This document shows, piece by piece, positions 17,705 through 27,992 of a stretch of 64,000 bases of DNA; position 1 is the stretch's first letter, and each line of letters starts with the position of its first letter. Made by a program: the position numbers and the translations under genes. Under the pieces are notes generated by a model that saw nothing but the letters and a program-made list of their open reading frames with translations, was not told the DNA's origin and did not search any database. Source of the stretch: Tepidibacillus fermentans (lineage in GTDB: Bacteria > Bacillota > Bacilli > Tepidibacillales > Tepidibacillaceae); the NCBI RefSeq assembly GCF_004342885.1, contig NZ_SMAB01000004.1, forward strand, positions 102,285-166,284, in the 5' to 3' direction.

Positions 17705-18547
17705 TTATAATACTACTTCTTTATGCCGTGAAGCATGGCAGTTAATATTGACTGCAACAGGCAAAGAAGCAATATGGGCTGGATAAATTTCAATATGAAG
17801 GTCAAGTGCGGTTGTTCTGCCGCCTAACCCCTGTGGTCCAATCCCTAATTTATTTATTTTCTCTAATAACTCTTCTTCTAATTGTGCGATATCTTCTAAG
17901 TGACTACGTTTTCCAACCTCACGGAATAAAGATTTTTTTGCTAAATAAGCGGCTTTTTCAAATGTTCCACCAATTCCAACACCTACTACAATCGGTGGAC
18001 ATGGATTAGGTCCTGCTTGTCTAACACAGTCAATGATAAATTCTTTTACTCCTTCTACTCCATCAGATGGTTTCATCATTTTTACGAAGGACATATTTTC
18101 ACTACCGCCACCCTTAGCAGCCATATGGATCTTCATTTGATCACCATCAACGATTTCTACATGAATGACGGCCGGCGTGTTATCTCCAGTATTTTTCCTT
18201 TCTAGTGGATGCCCAACAATGGATTTGCGAAGATAGCCATCTCGATAGCCTCGACGTACCCCTTCATTGATTGCATCGTTAAGATTGCCACCTACCACAT
18301 GTACATCTTGGCCTAGCTCAACAATAAAAACTGCAAAACCTGTATCTTGGCAAATCGGAACTCTTTCCGTTCTAGCAATTTCATAGTTTTGAAGCAATTG
18401 ATTCAATACATCTTTTCCAGTTTGTGACTCTTCTGTGTTAAGTGCATTTTTGATAGCGTTTTCAACATCTTGTCCTAAATCATAGTTCGCTTCTTGAACC
18501 ATCTCTGCTACTGCATCTATAATTTGGTCCACATGTATTTCCCTCAC
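17705..18547 (-). CDS. Class I fumarate hydratase, alpha subunit
   Basis: About 281 aa. The three cluster-binding Cys are in VPICQDTGFAVF, GPNPCPPIVVG and NINCHASRH. These bind the [4Fe-4S] cluster whose open iron site holds the substrate; the fold matches the N-terminal domain of FumA and TtdA. I prefer the GTG start at 18547, since GGGGGGAG stands 5-6 bases upstream; the frame also allows TTG at 18562, which would overlap that site. It is co-transcribed with the beta subunit and lies just downstream of the mdh terminator. B. subtilis uses the unrelated, oxygen-stable class II enzyme FumC instead. Confidence 0.9.
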   Translation of the reverse strand: MREIHVDQIIDAVAEMVQEANYDLGQDVENAIKNALNTEESQTGKDVLNQLLQNYEIARTERVPICQDTGFAVFIVELGQDVHVVGGNLNDAINEGVRRGYRDGYLRKSIVGHPLERKNTGDNTPAVIHVEIVDGDQMKIHMAAKGGGSENMSFVKMMKPSDGVEGVKEFIIDCVRQAGPNPCPPIVVGVGIGGTFEKAAYLAKKSLFREVGKRSHLEDIAQLEEELLEKINKLGIGPQGLGGRTTALDLHIEIYPAHIASLPVAVNINCHASRHKEVVL

Positions 18548-18647
18548 AATTTCTCCCCCCAACCTATTAACGATGATTGTGCTATAAGTTCATCTTTATT
18601 GTAACATAATTTTTTAAATCTTCACTTAATTTTTTTAAATCATTTTT

Positions 18648-18676
18648 TCAAAAAACCCCAGAGAACTCTCTGGGGT
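18648..18676 (-). terminator. Intrinsic terminator of mdh
   Basis: Minus strand ACCCCAGAG-AGTT-CTCTGGGGT followed by TTTTTG, 34 bases after the mdh stop codon. A 14-base tandem duplication (TATTTAACGTCTAT) lies between the stop and the stem at about 18684-18711. Confidence 0.9.
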
Positions 18677-18710
18677 GTCTTTCTATTTAACGTCTATTAT
18701 TTAACGTCTA

Positions 18711-19649
18711 TTATCTTACGAGTTTAATTACACTTTCAACTGCTTCAGCTGATTTGTCTAATGCAGCTTTTTCTTCTTCAGTTAATTCTAATTCAAACAC
18801 TTTTTCGATACCATTTCCACCAATTAGGGTTGGTACACCTAAATAAATGTCATGATATCCATATTCTCCTTCGAGATAGGCAATGGTAGGGATAATTCTC
18901 TTCTTATCTTTTAAGATGGCTTCTGCCATTTGGGCTAAAGCAGCTGCTGGAGCATAGTAAGCACTACCATTTCCTAATAAGTTAACGATTTCCCCGCCGC
19001 CTTTTCTTGTGCGCTCAACGATAGCATCCAATTGATCCTTTGGTAATAATTTTTCTAAAGGAATTCCACCAGCGAAAGAATAACGGATTAATGGAACCAT
19101 GGTATCTCCATGCCCACCTAACACGAAACCGTTAACATCTTCCACAGAAACATTAAGGGCTTGAGCTACGAATGTACGGAATCTAGCTGTGTCAAGTACT
19201 CCAGATTGACCAATCACGCGTTCTTTTGGAAAACCTGTTGTCTTATATGCAACATATGTCATTGCATCGACTGGATTGGATAATACGATTACGTAAGAGT
19301 TCGGCGCGTATTCTTTTACTTGCTCAGCTACAGATCTCATAATATTTGCATTGGTATTCACAAGATCATCGCGACTCATACCAGGTTTTCTAGCAATACC
19401 AGCCGTAATAATAACTAGATCAGAATCCTTAATATCTTCATAATTACTCGTACCAATGATATTGGCATCAACTCCTAAGACTGGAGTAGCCTCAAGCATA
19501 TCTAATGCTTTTCCTTTTGTTGGGTTCTCTAATTGTGGAATATCTACTAAAACAACATCACCCAATTCTTTTTGTGCCAAGTACAATGCAGTCGTTGCCC
19601 CCGTAAAACCAGCACCAATGACAGCAATTTTTCTACGTGTGAAAGCCAT
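18711..19649 (-). CDS. mdh: Malate dehydrogenase
   Basis: 312 aa, NAD-dependent oxidation of malate to oxaloacetate; the LDH-like tetrameric MDH type of Bacillus. The Rossmann motif is [16 protein letters not shown] (10-25) with the NAD-selective Asp in VVLVDIPQ. Substrate Arg residues lie in [10 protein letters not shown] and the following helix, [14 protein letters not shown] holds the conserved Asn, and GHGDTMVPL has the catalytic His with its Asp partner upstream. It lies 90 bases downstream of icd and is followed by a strong terminator, completing the citrate synthase-icd-mdh set known from B. subtilis. Confidence 0.96.
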   Translation of the reverse strand: MAFTRRKIAVIGAGFTGATTALYLAQKELGDVVLVDIPQLENPTKGKALDMLEATPVLGVDANIIGTSNYEDIKDSDLVIITAGIARKPGMSRDDLVNTNANIMRSVAEQVKEYAPNSYVIVLSNPVDAMTYVAYKTTGFPKERVIGQSGVLDTARFRTFVAQALNVSVEDVNGFVLGGHGDTMVPLIRYSFAGGIPLEKLLPKDQLDAIVERTRKGGGEIVNLLGNGSAYYAPAAALAQMAEAILKDKKRIIPTIAYLEGEYGYHDIYLGVPTLIGGNGIEKVFELELTEEEKAALDKSAEAVESVIKLVR

Positions 19650-19739
19650 TTCATTCCCCTCCTAATTCAAATTCTTTTTATAAATTTGAATCTACAGATA
19701 TAAACACCCTTTATACCTGCAGATATTTTTTGAAAAAAA

Positions 19740-21035
19740 TTACATATTTTTAATCAACTCATCACCAAATTCAGAACATTTTAGTTCTGTAGCACCTTCC
19801 ATTAAACGCGCAAAGTCGTAAGTAACGGTTTTATTGGAGATGGTTTTTTCCATTGCAGAAATGATAAGATCTGCTGCTTCGTTCCAACCCATGTAACGTA
19901 ACATCATTTCACCAGAAAGAATAACAGAAGATGGGTTTACTTTATCTAATCCAGCATATTTTGGTGCAGTACCGTGAGTTGCTTCAAATAATGCAACACC
20001 TGTATCGTAATTAATATTTGCACCTGGAGCGATACCAATACCACCAACTTGTGCTGCTAGAGCATCAGAAATGTAGTCTCCATTTAGGTTCAATGTGGCA
20101 ATTACATCATATTCTTTTGGTCGAGTTAAAATTTGCTGTAAGAAAGCGTCTGCAATAACATCCTTAATTAAAAGTTTACCAGCAGCAAGCGCTTCCTCTT
20201 GGGCTTTATTTGCAGCTTCTGTACCTTGCTCTGCTGCAATACGATCATATTGAGCCCAAGTAAATACCTTGTCGCCAAATTCCTTCTCAGCAACTTCATA
20301 ACCCCAGTTTTTAAATGCACCTTCCGTAAACTTCATGATGTTTCCTTTATGCACAAGGGTTACACTCTTACGATTATTATCTAAAGCATATTGAATTGCA
20401 GAACGTACGAGACGATATGTACCTTCTTTCGATACTGGCTTAATACCGATACCAGAGGTTTCTGGGAATCGAATCTTCTTCACGCCCATCTCGTCAATTA
20501 AGAAGCGAATGACTTTTTTCACTTCTTCTGTTCCTTCTTGCCATTCAATACCGGCATAAATATCTTCGGCATTTTCACGGAAGATGACCATGTCTGTCCA
20601 CTCCGGATGTTTGATTGGTGAAGGAACACCTTTAAAATAACGTACTGGACGTACACAAGCGTAAAGATCTAACTCTTGACGCAAAGCTACGTTTAAAGAA
20701 CGAATTCCTCCACCGATAGGAGTGGTTAAAGGTCCTTTAATACCAACCAAATATTCTCTCATCGCTGTCAATGTATCTTGTGGTAACCATTCGCCCCATT
20801 TATCAAAGGATTTTTCTCCAGTGTATACTTCAAACCATTCGATTTTTCTTTCACCTTTATATGCCTTTTCTACCGCTGCGTCTAATACTCTTACAGAAGC
20901 AGCCCAAATATCTGGACCTGTTCCATCCCCCTCAATAAATGGAATAATTGGATTGTTTGGTACTTTTAACTTTCCATTTTCAATCGTGATCTTTTCCCCT
21001 CTAGTTGGCATGTCGAACTTCTCAAAAATTGACAT
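19740..21035 (-). CDS. icd: Isocitrate dehydrogenase, NADP-type
   Basis: 431 aa dimeric enzyme converting isocitrate to 2-oxoglutarate and CO2. [14 protein letters not shown] opens the fold; the phosphorylatable/substrate loop is [23 protein letters not shown] with Ser and the three Arg contacts; [16 protein letters not shown] and [25 protein letters not shown] follow; [19 protein letters not shown] carries the NADP-binding segment. Length and motifs match E. coli and B. subtilis Icd. Its promoter region contains two tandem palindromes, so it is probably separately regulated from the citrate synthase gene upstream. Confidence 0.96.
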   Translation of the reverse strand: MSIFEKFDMPTRGEKITIENGKLKVPNNPIIPFIEGDGTGPDIWAASVRVLDAAVEKAYKGERKIEWFEVYTGEKSFDKWGEWLPQDTLTAMREYLVGIKGPLTTPIGGGIRSLNVALRQELDLYACVRPVRYFKGVPSPIKHPEWTDMVIFRENAEDIYAGIEWQEGTEEVKKVIRFLIDEMGVKKIRFPETSGIGIKPVSKEGTYRLVRSAIQYALDNNRKSVTLVHKGNIMKFTEGAFKNWGYEVAEKEFGDKVFTWAQYDRIAAEQGTEAANKAQEEALAAGKLLIKDVIADAFLQQILTRPKEYDVIATLNLNGDYISDALAAQVGGIGIAPGANINYDTGVALFEATHGTAPKYAGLDKVNPSSVILSGEMMLRYMGWNEAADLIISAMEKTISNKTVTYDFARLMEGATELKCSEFGDELIKNM

Positions 21036-21058
21036 CGTCAGTTACCTCCCCATTCTCC

Positions 21059-21097
21059 ATAAATAATTATTTATAAGAAATTATACATTATGTATAA
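21059..21097 (-). promoter_or_regulatory. icd promoter region with two tandem palindromes
   Basis: ATAAATAATTATTTAT (16-bp perfect palindrome, 21059-21074) and TTATACATAATGTATAA (17 bp, arms of 8 around one base, 21081-21097) lie 24 to 62 bases before the icd ATG. On the minus strand TTGTGT, 16 bp, TATACA reads as a promoter whose -10 lies inside the second palindrome. The first contains ATAA-N8-TTAT, close to the ATAA-N7-TTAT half-site pattern reported for B. subtilis CcpC, the citrate-responsive repressor of TCA genes; assignment to CcpC is a guess. Confidence 0.55.
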
Positions 21098-21122
21098 CTC
21101 CTTATTAAATTAACACAAGTAT

Positions 21123-21186
21123 GTTTCAGGAATTTCTTCCTGAAACCCCTCGTCCTATTTCTATTCTGTACCCAAACAGAATAGAA
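21123..21186. repeat. Two perfect hairpins between citrate synthase and icd
   Basis: GTTTCAGGAA-TTTC-TTCCTGAAAC at 21123-21146 and TTCTATTCTG-TACCCAAA-CAGAATAGAA at 21159-21186, each with 10-bp perfect arms. Neither has a T tract on the minus strand. They may be mRNA processing or protection structures. Confidence 0.6.
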
Positions 21187-21231
21187 CGTCAATCTATTTT
21201 TTGTTCTTTTCTAAAATTTTTATATTTTATA

Positions 21232-21273
21232 ATTATTGTTCATGATCAAGGGATTATTGTTCATGATCAAGGG
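21232..21273. repeat. 21-bp perfect tandem duplication
   Basis: Two adjacent identical copies of a 21-base unit that begins ATTATTGTTC and ends ATGATCAAGGG (21232-21252 and 21253-21273), 37 bases downstream of the citrate synthase stop codon. GGGGAAA/TTTCCCC arms at 21271-21297 form a weak stem next to it. Confidence 0.8.
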
Positions 21274-21309
21274 GAAACGCTTTCAAAACATTTCCCCTAT
21301 CACTGAAGA

Positions 21310-22647
21310 TTAAGCAGTATGTCCGTTTTCCTTTGCTTCTTGAGCCTGTTTAGCAAACTCCTCTAACATATCGGTTGTAACTGATTTTGGTCTTTCGATT
21401 GGATACCCAAGCGCACGATCCCAAGTAATATTGGATAGAACTCCCAAAGCTCTTCCGATTCCAAAGAGCACGGTGTAAAAATCGTATTCAGTTAGACCAT
21501 AGTACCATTGAATTACACCAGATTGAGCATCCACGTTTGGCCATGGATTTTTTGCTTTACCGTGTTGTTTAAGAATATCAGGAACTACATCATAAAGTTT
21601 GCTAACAAGTTGGAATAATGGATAATCAGGTAAATATTTTAAGCAATATTCTCTTTGCGCTGTATATCTTGGGTCTGTTTTACGAAGAACAGCATGACCA
21701 TAACCAGGAATTACCTGACCGCTATTGAGCGTATCCCATACCGCTTGCTTTAATTGCTCCTCTGTAGGAACTCCTCCACCGAATTTTTCCATGAATTTTT
21801 GAATCCAAGCCAATACTTCTTGATTAGCAAGCCCGTGTAACGGACCAGCCAATCCGTTAATACCAGCAGCAAGTGAATAATAAGCATCAGATAGAGCAGA
21901 TGCTACTAAGTGAGTAGTATGAGCAGAAACATTACCGCTTTCATGATCAGAGTGAAGAATGAAATACATTCTAGCTACTTCGTCATATGGCGGATCGATT
22001 CCCATCATACGTGCAAAGTTACCGCCAAAATCTAAATTTGGATCTGGATCAATCTGTGTATCACCTTTATATTTCAATCGATAAATAAATGCACCGATTT
22101 GTGGAAGCTTAGCTAATAAATTTAATACATCTTCATACATGTATTCCCAGCTGTTGTATTTATTAAATTTACCTTCGCTGTAAGCCTTTGCAAACACGGA
22201 TTCTCTTTGCATGGATACGATTGCTGCAGAGAACATCGCCATGGGATGTGAATCTCTTGGCAACGCTCTTAGCATATCAAATACATATTGAGGTACTTGA
22301 GATCTCTTCCTCATATCTTCAACTACTTCTAAAGCTTGCTCTTTTGTAGGAATATCACCAGTTAATAGTAGATACAAAAAACCTTCCACATATGGATAAT
22401 CTTTACCTTCAGGTTTTGGTAATTTCTCCATTACTTCTTGAATGGTATAACCTCTAAACCGAATCCCCTCGTATGGATCTAGATAGGAAATGTCTGTTAC
22501 TAAACTTTTTACCCCTCTCATTCCCCCAATCGCTTGCGCAATCGTAACTTCACTAATCTTGACGTCACCATGTTCTACTAATAGCTTTGTTGTTCTTTTT
22601 CTGTGTTCTTCGATTTTTTTCGCTAGTACTTCCTTCAAAGTTGTCAT
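21310..22647 (-). CDS. Citrate (Si)-synthase, mitochondrial/eukaryotic type
   Basis: 445 aa, much longer than B. subtilis CitZ (about 370 aa). It condenses oxaloacetate and acetyl-CoA. Segments such as LAGPLHGLANQEVLAW, NSGQVIPGYGHAVLRKTD, PRYTAQREYCLKYLPDYPLF, GKAKNPWPNVDAQSGV and RALGYPIERPKS closely follow animal mitochondrial citrate synthase. The catalytic His (PLHGL), His (GYGHAV) and Asp (NVDAQ) are all present. The gene occupies the usual citZ position upstream of icd and mdh, so it probably feeds the TCA cycle. Similar enzymes are known from a few bacteria such as Geobacter. ATG is preceded by GGGAGG. Confidence 0.93.
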   Translation of the reverse strand: MTTLKEVLAKKIEEHRKRTTKLLVEHGDVKISEVTIAQAIGGMRGVKSLVTDISYLDPYEGIRFRGYTIQEVMEKLPKPEGKDYPYVEGFLYLLLTGDIPTKEQALEVVEDMRKRSQVPQYVFDMLRALPRDSHPMAMFSAAIVSMQRESVFAKAYSEGKFNKYNSWEYMYEDVLNLLAKLPQIGAFIYRLKYKGDTQIDPDPNLDFGGNFARMMGIDPPYDEVARMYFILHSDHESGNVSAHTTHLVASALSDAYYSLAAGINGLAGPLHGLANQEVLAWIQKFMEKFGGGVPTEEQLKQAVWDTLNSGQVIPGYGHAVLRKTDPRYTAQREYCLKYLPDYPLFQLVSKLYDVVPDILKQHGKAKNPWPNVDAQSGVIQWYYGLTEYDFYTVLFGIGRALGVLSNITWDRALGYPIERPKSVTTDMLEEFAKQAQEAKENGHTA

Positions 22648-22699
22648 AAAAATACCTCCCTTACCTATCCCCTTTTTATTTAAATTACTTACTATTTTA

Positions 22700-22718
22700 G
22701 AAGATAATGAATATCTTC
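22700..22718. promoter_or_regulatory. Palindrome upstream of the citrate synthase gene
   Basis: GAAGATA-ATGAA-TATCTTC, 7-bp perfect arms, 53-71 bases before the start codon. On the minus strand TTGGTT, 17 bp, TATCTT overlaps it as a weak promoter candidate. It may be an operator. Confidence 0.4.
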
Positions 22719-22933
22719 CAAATAACCAATTATCGTATTGATAAGCCTACCGCTTTTGTAGCCTTTTTCTTTTCGTTTGATTATTATTTTAAACTATTTT
22801 GACTATTTTGTGAACTACTAATCGAAATTTTCTTAAAATTATATTTTTTTATATTTATTGATTTTTAGATTCATTATTTTTATACGATTATATTTCATTT
22901 ACTCTTCCTTATATTCCACAATTTTTTTGACAT
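22719..22933. other. AT-rich intergenic stretch without a recognised feature
   Basis: Lies between the citrate synthase leader and the fxsA terminator. I see no open frame with a ribosome-binding site, no RNA gene and no long repeat; the sequence is strongly AT-rich with runs of T. Confidence 0.6.
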
Positions 22934-22960
22934 AAAAAAACTACTTCATTACTAAGTAGT
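22934..22960 (-). terminator. Intrinsic terminator of the fxsA operon
   Basis: Minus strand ACTACTT-AGTAATG-AAGTAGT followed by TTTTTT, 68 bases downstream of the fxsA stop codon. Confidence 0.75.
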
Positions 22961-23028
22961 TGAAAATTTGCTATGTTCATCTCTACACAAACTTTTTTAA
23001 GAAATATAAAATTCAAAATATCCGCAAA

Positions 23029-23424
23029 TTAACGCCGAATAAAAAAATAATATTGCCCACTACGAATTTTCTTTTCTAACCACTTTTTTATGTAGTATTG
23101 AAAAATACGTCGAGTAAATGGGTAAATCAACAAAAAGCCGATTGTATCTGTAAAAAAACCTGGTGTTAATAAAAGCATTCCTCCTGTAAACACACTTAAG
23201 CCATCTAGAATCGCTTGGCCAGGTATATGTCCGAAACTTAATTCTTTTTGTGCCTTCTTCCAAATCTTAAGTCCTTCTTTTTTTGCTAGATAAGCCCCAA
23301 TCACACCTGTTGAGATAATCACTAAAAAAGTTTGCCATCCACCGATCCATTGAGCCGCCTTTACAATTCCCCAAATTTCTAAAGCAGGAACAAGTATCAT
23401 CAATAATACAATAATTCGAAACAA
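23029..23424 (-). CDS. fxsA: FxsA family membrane protein
   Basis: 131 aa with three or four hydrophobic segments (about 3-22, 28-45, 74-100). The family signature PALEIWGIVKAAQWIGGWQT is near the N terminus, and the conserved DGLSVFTGGMLLLTPGFFTDTIGFLLIYP segment forms the central hairpin. FxsA in E. coli was named for its effect on phage F exclusion, and the Bacillus orthologue YtwI has no firm function. It lies 12 bases downstream of the thioesterase gene. B. subtilis also has this gene between citZ and pyk. Confidence 0.88.
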   Translation of the reverse strand: MFRIIVLLMILVPALEIWGIVKAAQWIGGWQTFLVIISTGVIGAYLAKKEGLKIWKKAQKELSFGHIPGQAILDGLSVFTGGMLLLTPGFFTDTIGFLLIYPFTRRIFQYYIKKWLEKKIRSGQYYFFIRR

Positions 23425-23436
23425 AAAAATACCCCC

Positions 23437-23862
23437 TTAGTTTTCCGTATTCATTTGTGTGCGTAAAACTTGATCTATCTCAGATGCAAACCGATCTAGG
23501 CGAACAGGTCGATACTCTTGATCTAACCATACATGCTTTGTCTTTCCAGTAGCCAAAAGTTTTCCGTCTTCTTTACGAATCACTTCATATTCCATGGTTA
23601 GTCGCAAGCTACTATATTCTGCGATCCTTGAACGCACAATAATTTCATCATCATATTTTGCTGACAGTTTATATTGACAGCTAACATCTACGACAGGGAG
23701 ATATAACCCCATTTTTTCTAATTTTCTGTAATCTACTCCTAATGCTCTTACCAGTTCTGTACGAGCAACTTCAAACCAAACAAGATAATTGGCATGGTAA
23801 ACGACCCCCATTTGGTCCGTTTCTTGATATCTTACTCGAATTTCTGTATCATACCATTTCAT
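23437..23862 (-). CDS. YbgC/4-hydroxybenzoyl-CoA-type acyl-CoA thioesterase
   Basis: About 141 aa, hot-dog fold. The active-site signature YQETDQMGVVYHANYLVWFEVAR near the N terminus includes the catalytic Asp of the TDxxGVVYHANY motif. It would hydrolyse an acyl-CoA thioester in the cytosol; the natural substrate is unknown. I set the start at ATG 23862 (protein MKWYDTEIRVRYQ), preceded by AAGGGGGAA at 6-7 bases; the frame extends 9 codons further but without a better site. It is the first gene of a small operon with fxsA and lies near the fatty-acid genes accA/accD. Confidence 0.87.
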   Translation of the reverse strand: MKWYDTEIRVRYQETDQMGVVYHANYLVWFEVARTELVRALGVDYRKLEKMGLYLPVVDVSCQYKLSAKYDDEIIVRSRIAEYSSLRLTMEYEVIRKEDGKLLATGKTKHVWLDQEYRPVRLDRFASEIDQVLRTQMNTEN

Positions 23863-23903
23863 GGTCCATTCCCCCTTACCCAATTCCAAACAGACAACTT
23901 AAT

Positions 23904-24081
23904 AATATGTTTGTATATTCCATAAGCAGCGACATAGCACGACTAACAGCTTTAGCTATGTAGCGTGACTTGTACACTTTGTATGCTTTTGGTAGCCACT
24001 TTCTCACCTAAACCATTATTAAAAGAAAGTGGCGTACAACGGAGCGCGTTGGAATATACAAACCTATAGACAAGCCATTTT
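23904..24081. repeat. MITE-like element with inverted ends (repeat copies 2 and 3)
   Basis: The left end ATATGTTTGTATATTCCATA (23906) and the right end GGAATATACAAACCTATAG (24051) are inverted copies of each other, about 165 bases apart. Inside are two hairpins: ACATAGC with GCTATGT, and GCCACTTTCT with AGAAAGTGGC. The right end, read on the minus strand, continues ACGCGCTCCGTTGTACG and so matches copy 1 at 11129 over about 35 bases. The left end matches the start of the 35649 copy. No open reading frame is present. Confidence 0.65.
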
Positions 24082-24091
24082 AATCTTTTTC

Positions 24092-24120
24092 AAAAAAAGA
24101 GACTGTCTAAAACAGCCTCT
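24092..24120 (-). terminator. Intrinsic terminator of pyk
   Basis: Minus strand AGAGGCTGT-TTTAG-ACAGTCTCT followed by seven T, 17 bases after the pyk stop codon. Confidence 0.85.
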
Positions 24121-24136
24121 CCTATTTTATACCATA

Positions 24137-25885
24137 TTATATCATTTTATTTCCTGCGTAAACATGTCCACGTTCAGGATCAACGGTCACATACATTCCA
24201 TCTTCAAACTTTTCATAAGCCTTTTCCGCACCAACAATCACTGGAATACCATGGTTAATCCCTACTACAGCAGCATGGGAAGTTAATCCGCCTTCTTCCG
24301 TGATCACCGCTGCAGCCTTTTCAATCGATTTCATCATATCTTTATCGGTTGCAATCGTAACTAAAATCGCTCCTTCTTTCATCTTTGCTTCGATTTCTTC
24401 AGGAGTTTTTCCTTTTACAACTACTCCTGTGATGATCTTATTCCCAATACCTTGACCTTTCGTAGCAATGTCTCCAACCAAATGAACTTTCATTAAGTTT
24501 GTTGTTCCAACTTTTCCTACAGGAACACCTGCTGTGATAATCACAAGATCACCATGTTTAATATATTTTGCTGCTAAGGCCACATCAACCGATTCTTTTA
24601 ACATTTCATCAGTATTTTCAACTTTTTTACCTAAAAGTGGATAGACTCCCCAACTCAAGCTTAACTTTTTCAATACTTTTTCATTTGGAGTAATCGCAAT
24701 TATTGGTGCTTGTGGGCGATATTTCGAAACGAGTCTTGCCGTTTGGCCACTCTCAGTTGGAGTTAGGATTGCATCTGCATCTAAATCAATGGCAGTATTC
24801 ACTACAGCTTGGCTAATCGCATCTGTAACATTGGTTTGTTGGAATGTGCTCCTTTTACGGAAAATCTCTGAATATTTTAATGCTTCTTCCGTTCGTAGGG
24901 CAATGCGAGCCATCGTAGCAACGGATTCTACGGGATATTTTCCTGCTGCCGTCTCACCGGATAACATAATGGCATCTGTTCCATCAAATATTGCATTTGC
25001 AACGTCACTTGCTTCTGCGCGAGTTGGTCTTGGATTTCGTTGCATCGAATCGAGCATTTGGGTTGCGGTAATAACAGGTTTCCCCGCTTTATTACATTTT
25101 TCAATAATCATCTTTTGTACTAGAGGAACTTCCTCAGCAGGAATTTCAACCCCTAAATCTCCTCTCGCAACCATGATTCCATCAGAGACTTGAAGAATTT
25201 CATCAATATTTTCAACACCCTCATGATTTTCAATTTTAGAGATGATGAGAATATCTGCGTTATATTCTTCTAAAATCTCTCGGATTTCTAATACATCTTG
25301 TGCCTTACGAACAAAAGAAGCAGCAATAATGTCGATTCCTTGTTCAATACCAAAGCGAATATCGTCCGCATCCTTTTCTGTAATTCCAGGGAGATTGATT
25401 CTTACACCCGGAACATTGACCCCTTTTTTACTTTTCAATATTCCCGTGTTTAAAATCTTACAATAAATTTCTGTTCCTTCAATTTTTTCAACTTCCAAAC
25501 CAATTAATCCATCATCAATAAGAATTCTTGAACCTGGATGAACATCTTCTGGAAGACCTTTATACGTAACAGACACACGAGTTCCGTCGCCAACAATTTC
25601 TTCTGTAGTTAAAATAATGGAATCTCCCTGTTTTAATTCTACCTCAGGTACCCCAAGGACGCCTGTTCGAATTTCTGGACCTTTTGTATCTAAAAGAATG
25701 GCAACAGTTTTTCCTGTCTCTTTTGCGGCTTGACGAATATTTTGGATTCGGTTCCCATGTTCCTTATGATCTCCATGAGAAAAATTCAAACGTGCTACAT
25801 TCATTCCAGCATCAATTAATTCTTTTAAAACTGCAACTTTCTCACTAGCAGGTCCAATCGTACAAACAATCTTCGTCTTTCTCAT
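24137..25885 (-). CDS. pyk: Pyruvate kinase
   Basis: About 582 aa. The N-terminal TIM barrel begins [15 protein letters not shown] and shows [49 protein letters not shown] and the substrate-loop signature [13 protein letters not shown]; the regulatory C domain is followed by an extra PEP-utilising swivelling domain (about 490-582, [23 protein letters not shown]) typical of Bacillus enzymes. It makes ATP and pyruvate from PEP and ADP. ATG at 25885 is chosen from homology; it lies 30 bases after the pfkA stop codon with GAAGGGTGG upstream. It forms the end of the accD-accA-pfkA-pyk set. Confidence 0.96.
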   Translation of the reverse strand: MRKTKIVCTIGPASEKVAVLKELIDAGMNVARLNFSHGDHKEHGNRIQNIRQAAKETGKTVAILLDTKGPEIRTGVLGVPEVELKQGDSIILTTEEIVGDGTRVSVTYKGLPEDVHPGSRILIDDGLIGLEVEKIEGTEIYCKILNTGILKSKKGVNVPGVRINLPGITEKDADDIRFGIEQGIDIIAASFVRKAQDVLEIREILEEYNADILIISKIENHEGVENIDEILQVSDGIMVARGDLGVEIPAEEVPLVQKMIIEKCNKAGKPVITATQMLDSMQRNPRPTRAEASDVANAIFDGTDAIMLSGETAAGKYPVESVATMARIALRTEEALKYSEIFRKRSTFQQTNVTDAISQAVVNTAIDLDADAILTPTESGQTARLVSKYRPQAPIIAITPNEKVLKKLSLSWGVYPLLGKKVENTDEMLKESVDVALAAKYIKHGDLVIITAGVPVGKVGTTNLMKVHLVGDIATKGQGIGNKIITGVVVKGKTPEEIEAKMKEGAILVTIATDKDMMKSIEKAAAVITEEGGLTSHAAVVGINHGIPVIVGAEKAYEKFEDGMYVTVDPERGHVYAGNKMI

Positions 25886-25915
25886 GTAAATAATATCCAC
25901 CCTTCTCACATTCAA

Positions 25916-26878
<963 letters not shown>

Positions 26879-26942
26879 TCACACCTCTTTCTACTGACCG
26901 GAAAAATGTCCAATAGGGATAATTTGAGTCCATATATGGCTA

Positions 26943-26969
26943 AAAAATAGTGTACCCTTATTAGGGTAC
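26943..26969 (-). terminator. Intrinsic terminator between accA and pfkA
   Basis: GTACCCT-TATT-AGGGTAC stem; on the minus strand it is followed by ACTATTTTTT, and on the plus strand by CCTTTTTTT. It lies 67 bases after the accA stop codon and 68 before the pfkA start, so pfkA-pyk probably also have their own promoter. Confidence 0.7.
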
Positions 26970-27035
26970 CCTTTTTTTGTTTCCTTATTGAAGTATAACA
27001 TGAAAAACGTCGTTTTGATTATCTTTTTAAACTTT

Positions 27036-27992
27036 CTAAATGATTGAAACATATTCTCCAATTGAACGGAATTTATGATATCGATGTTCCACCAATTCTT
27101 CGCGACTTAGAGCTGATAAGTCCTTCAACCCTTGTTCGATATACTTTTTGATCTGCATCGATTGAAAATCCACATCTTTATGAGCACCACCAAGTGGTTC
27201 TGGGATGATACCATCACAAATTCCAAAGTGAAATAAATCTTGTGCAGTAATTTTCATCGAGTTAGCTGCTTTCTCCGCTTTCGAACCATCCCGCCAAAGA
27301 ATAGTCGCTGCTCCCTCTGGCGAAATAACCGAATATATAGTATTCTCCAACATATAGAGATAATTTCCTACTCCTAATGCTAAGGCTCCTCCACTTCCAC
27401 CTTCTCCAATGACAATACAAATCATTGGAACCTGGAACAAAGCCATCTCTCTAAGATTTCTTGCGATCGCCTCACTTTGTCCTCTTTCTTCTGCACCGAT
27501 TCCCGGGTATGCACCTGGTGTATCAATAAAGCAAATAATCGGACGGTTAAATTTATCCGCTTGTTGCATTAAACGTAGTGCTTTTCGATATCCTTCTGGG
27601 TGAGGCATCCCAAAATTCCGGTAAATATTTTCTTTCGTATCCCTACCTTTTTGATGACCAATGACCGTAACTGGAATTCCATTGAACTTGGCGATTCCGC
27701 CAACAATCGCTTTATCATCTCCAAATGCTCGGTCACCATGTAATTCGATAAAATCTGTAAAGATACGTTCAATATAATCTAGTGTCGTCGGTCTTTGGGG
27801 TAATCTAGCAATCTGTGTTTTTTGCCATGAGGTCATTTTCCCATAGATTTGTTGTTCTAGGTCTTTTGCTTTTTTTTCTAATTCCTCAATTTCATTTGAG
27901 AAATCAATACCCTCAAGATGTGTAAATCGCTTTAACTCTTCAATTTTTTTCCGTAATTCAATGAGAGGGCGTTCAAATGATAAATCAGCCAT
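27036..27992 (-). CDS. accA: Acetyl-CoA carboxylase carboxyltransferase, alpha subunit
   Basis: 318 aa. An N-terminal helical region ([11 protein letters not shown]...[18 protein letters not shown]) precedes a crotonase fold with [47 protein letters not shown] and [22 protein letters not shown], then [16 protein letters not shown] forming the oxyanion hole. With AccD it transfers carboxyl from carboxybiotin to acetyl-CoA, giving malonyl-CoA for fatty acids. It overlaps accD by one base (accD stop, accA ATG), indicating coupled 1:1 translation. Confidence 0.97.
   Translation of the reverse strand: MADLSFERPLIELRKKIEELKRFTHLEGIDFSNEIEELEKKAKDLEQQIYGKMTSWQKTQIARLPQRPTTLDYIERIFTDFIELHGDRAFGDDKAIVGGIAKFNGIPVTVIGHQKGRDTKENIYRNFGMPHPEGYRKALRLMQQADKFNRPIICFIDTPGAYPGIGAEERGQSEAIARNLREMALFQVPMICIVIGEGGSGGALALGVGNYLYMLENTIYSVISPEGAATILWRDGSKAEKAANSMKITAQDLFHFGICDGIIPEPLGGAHKDVDFQSMQIKKYIEQGLKDLSALSREELVEHRYHKFRSIGEYVSII

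Noticed and set aside
18684..18711. 14-base tandem duplication after mdh as a regulatory element
   Set aside because: It is a short local duplication at the 3' end of the gene; the real terminator follows it.
23904..24081. Protein-coding gene in the gap between the thioesterase and pyk
   Set aside because: Open frames here are short, lack ribosome sites and are explained by the repeat element's hairpins.
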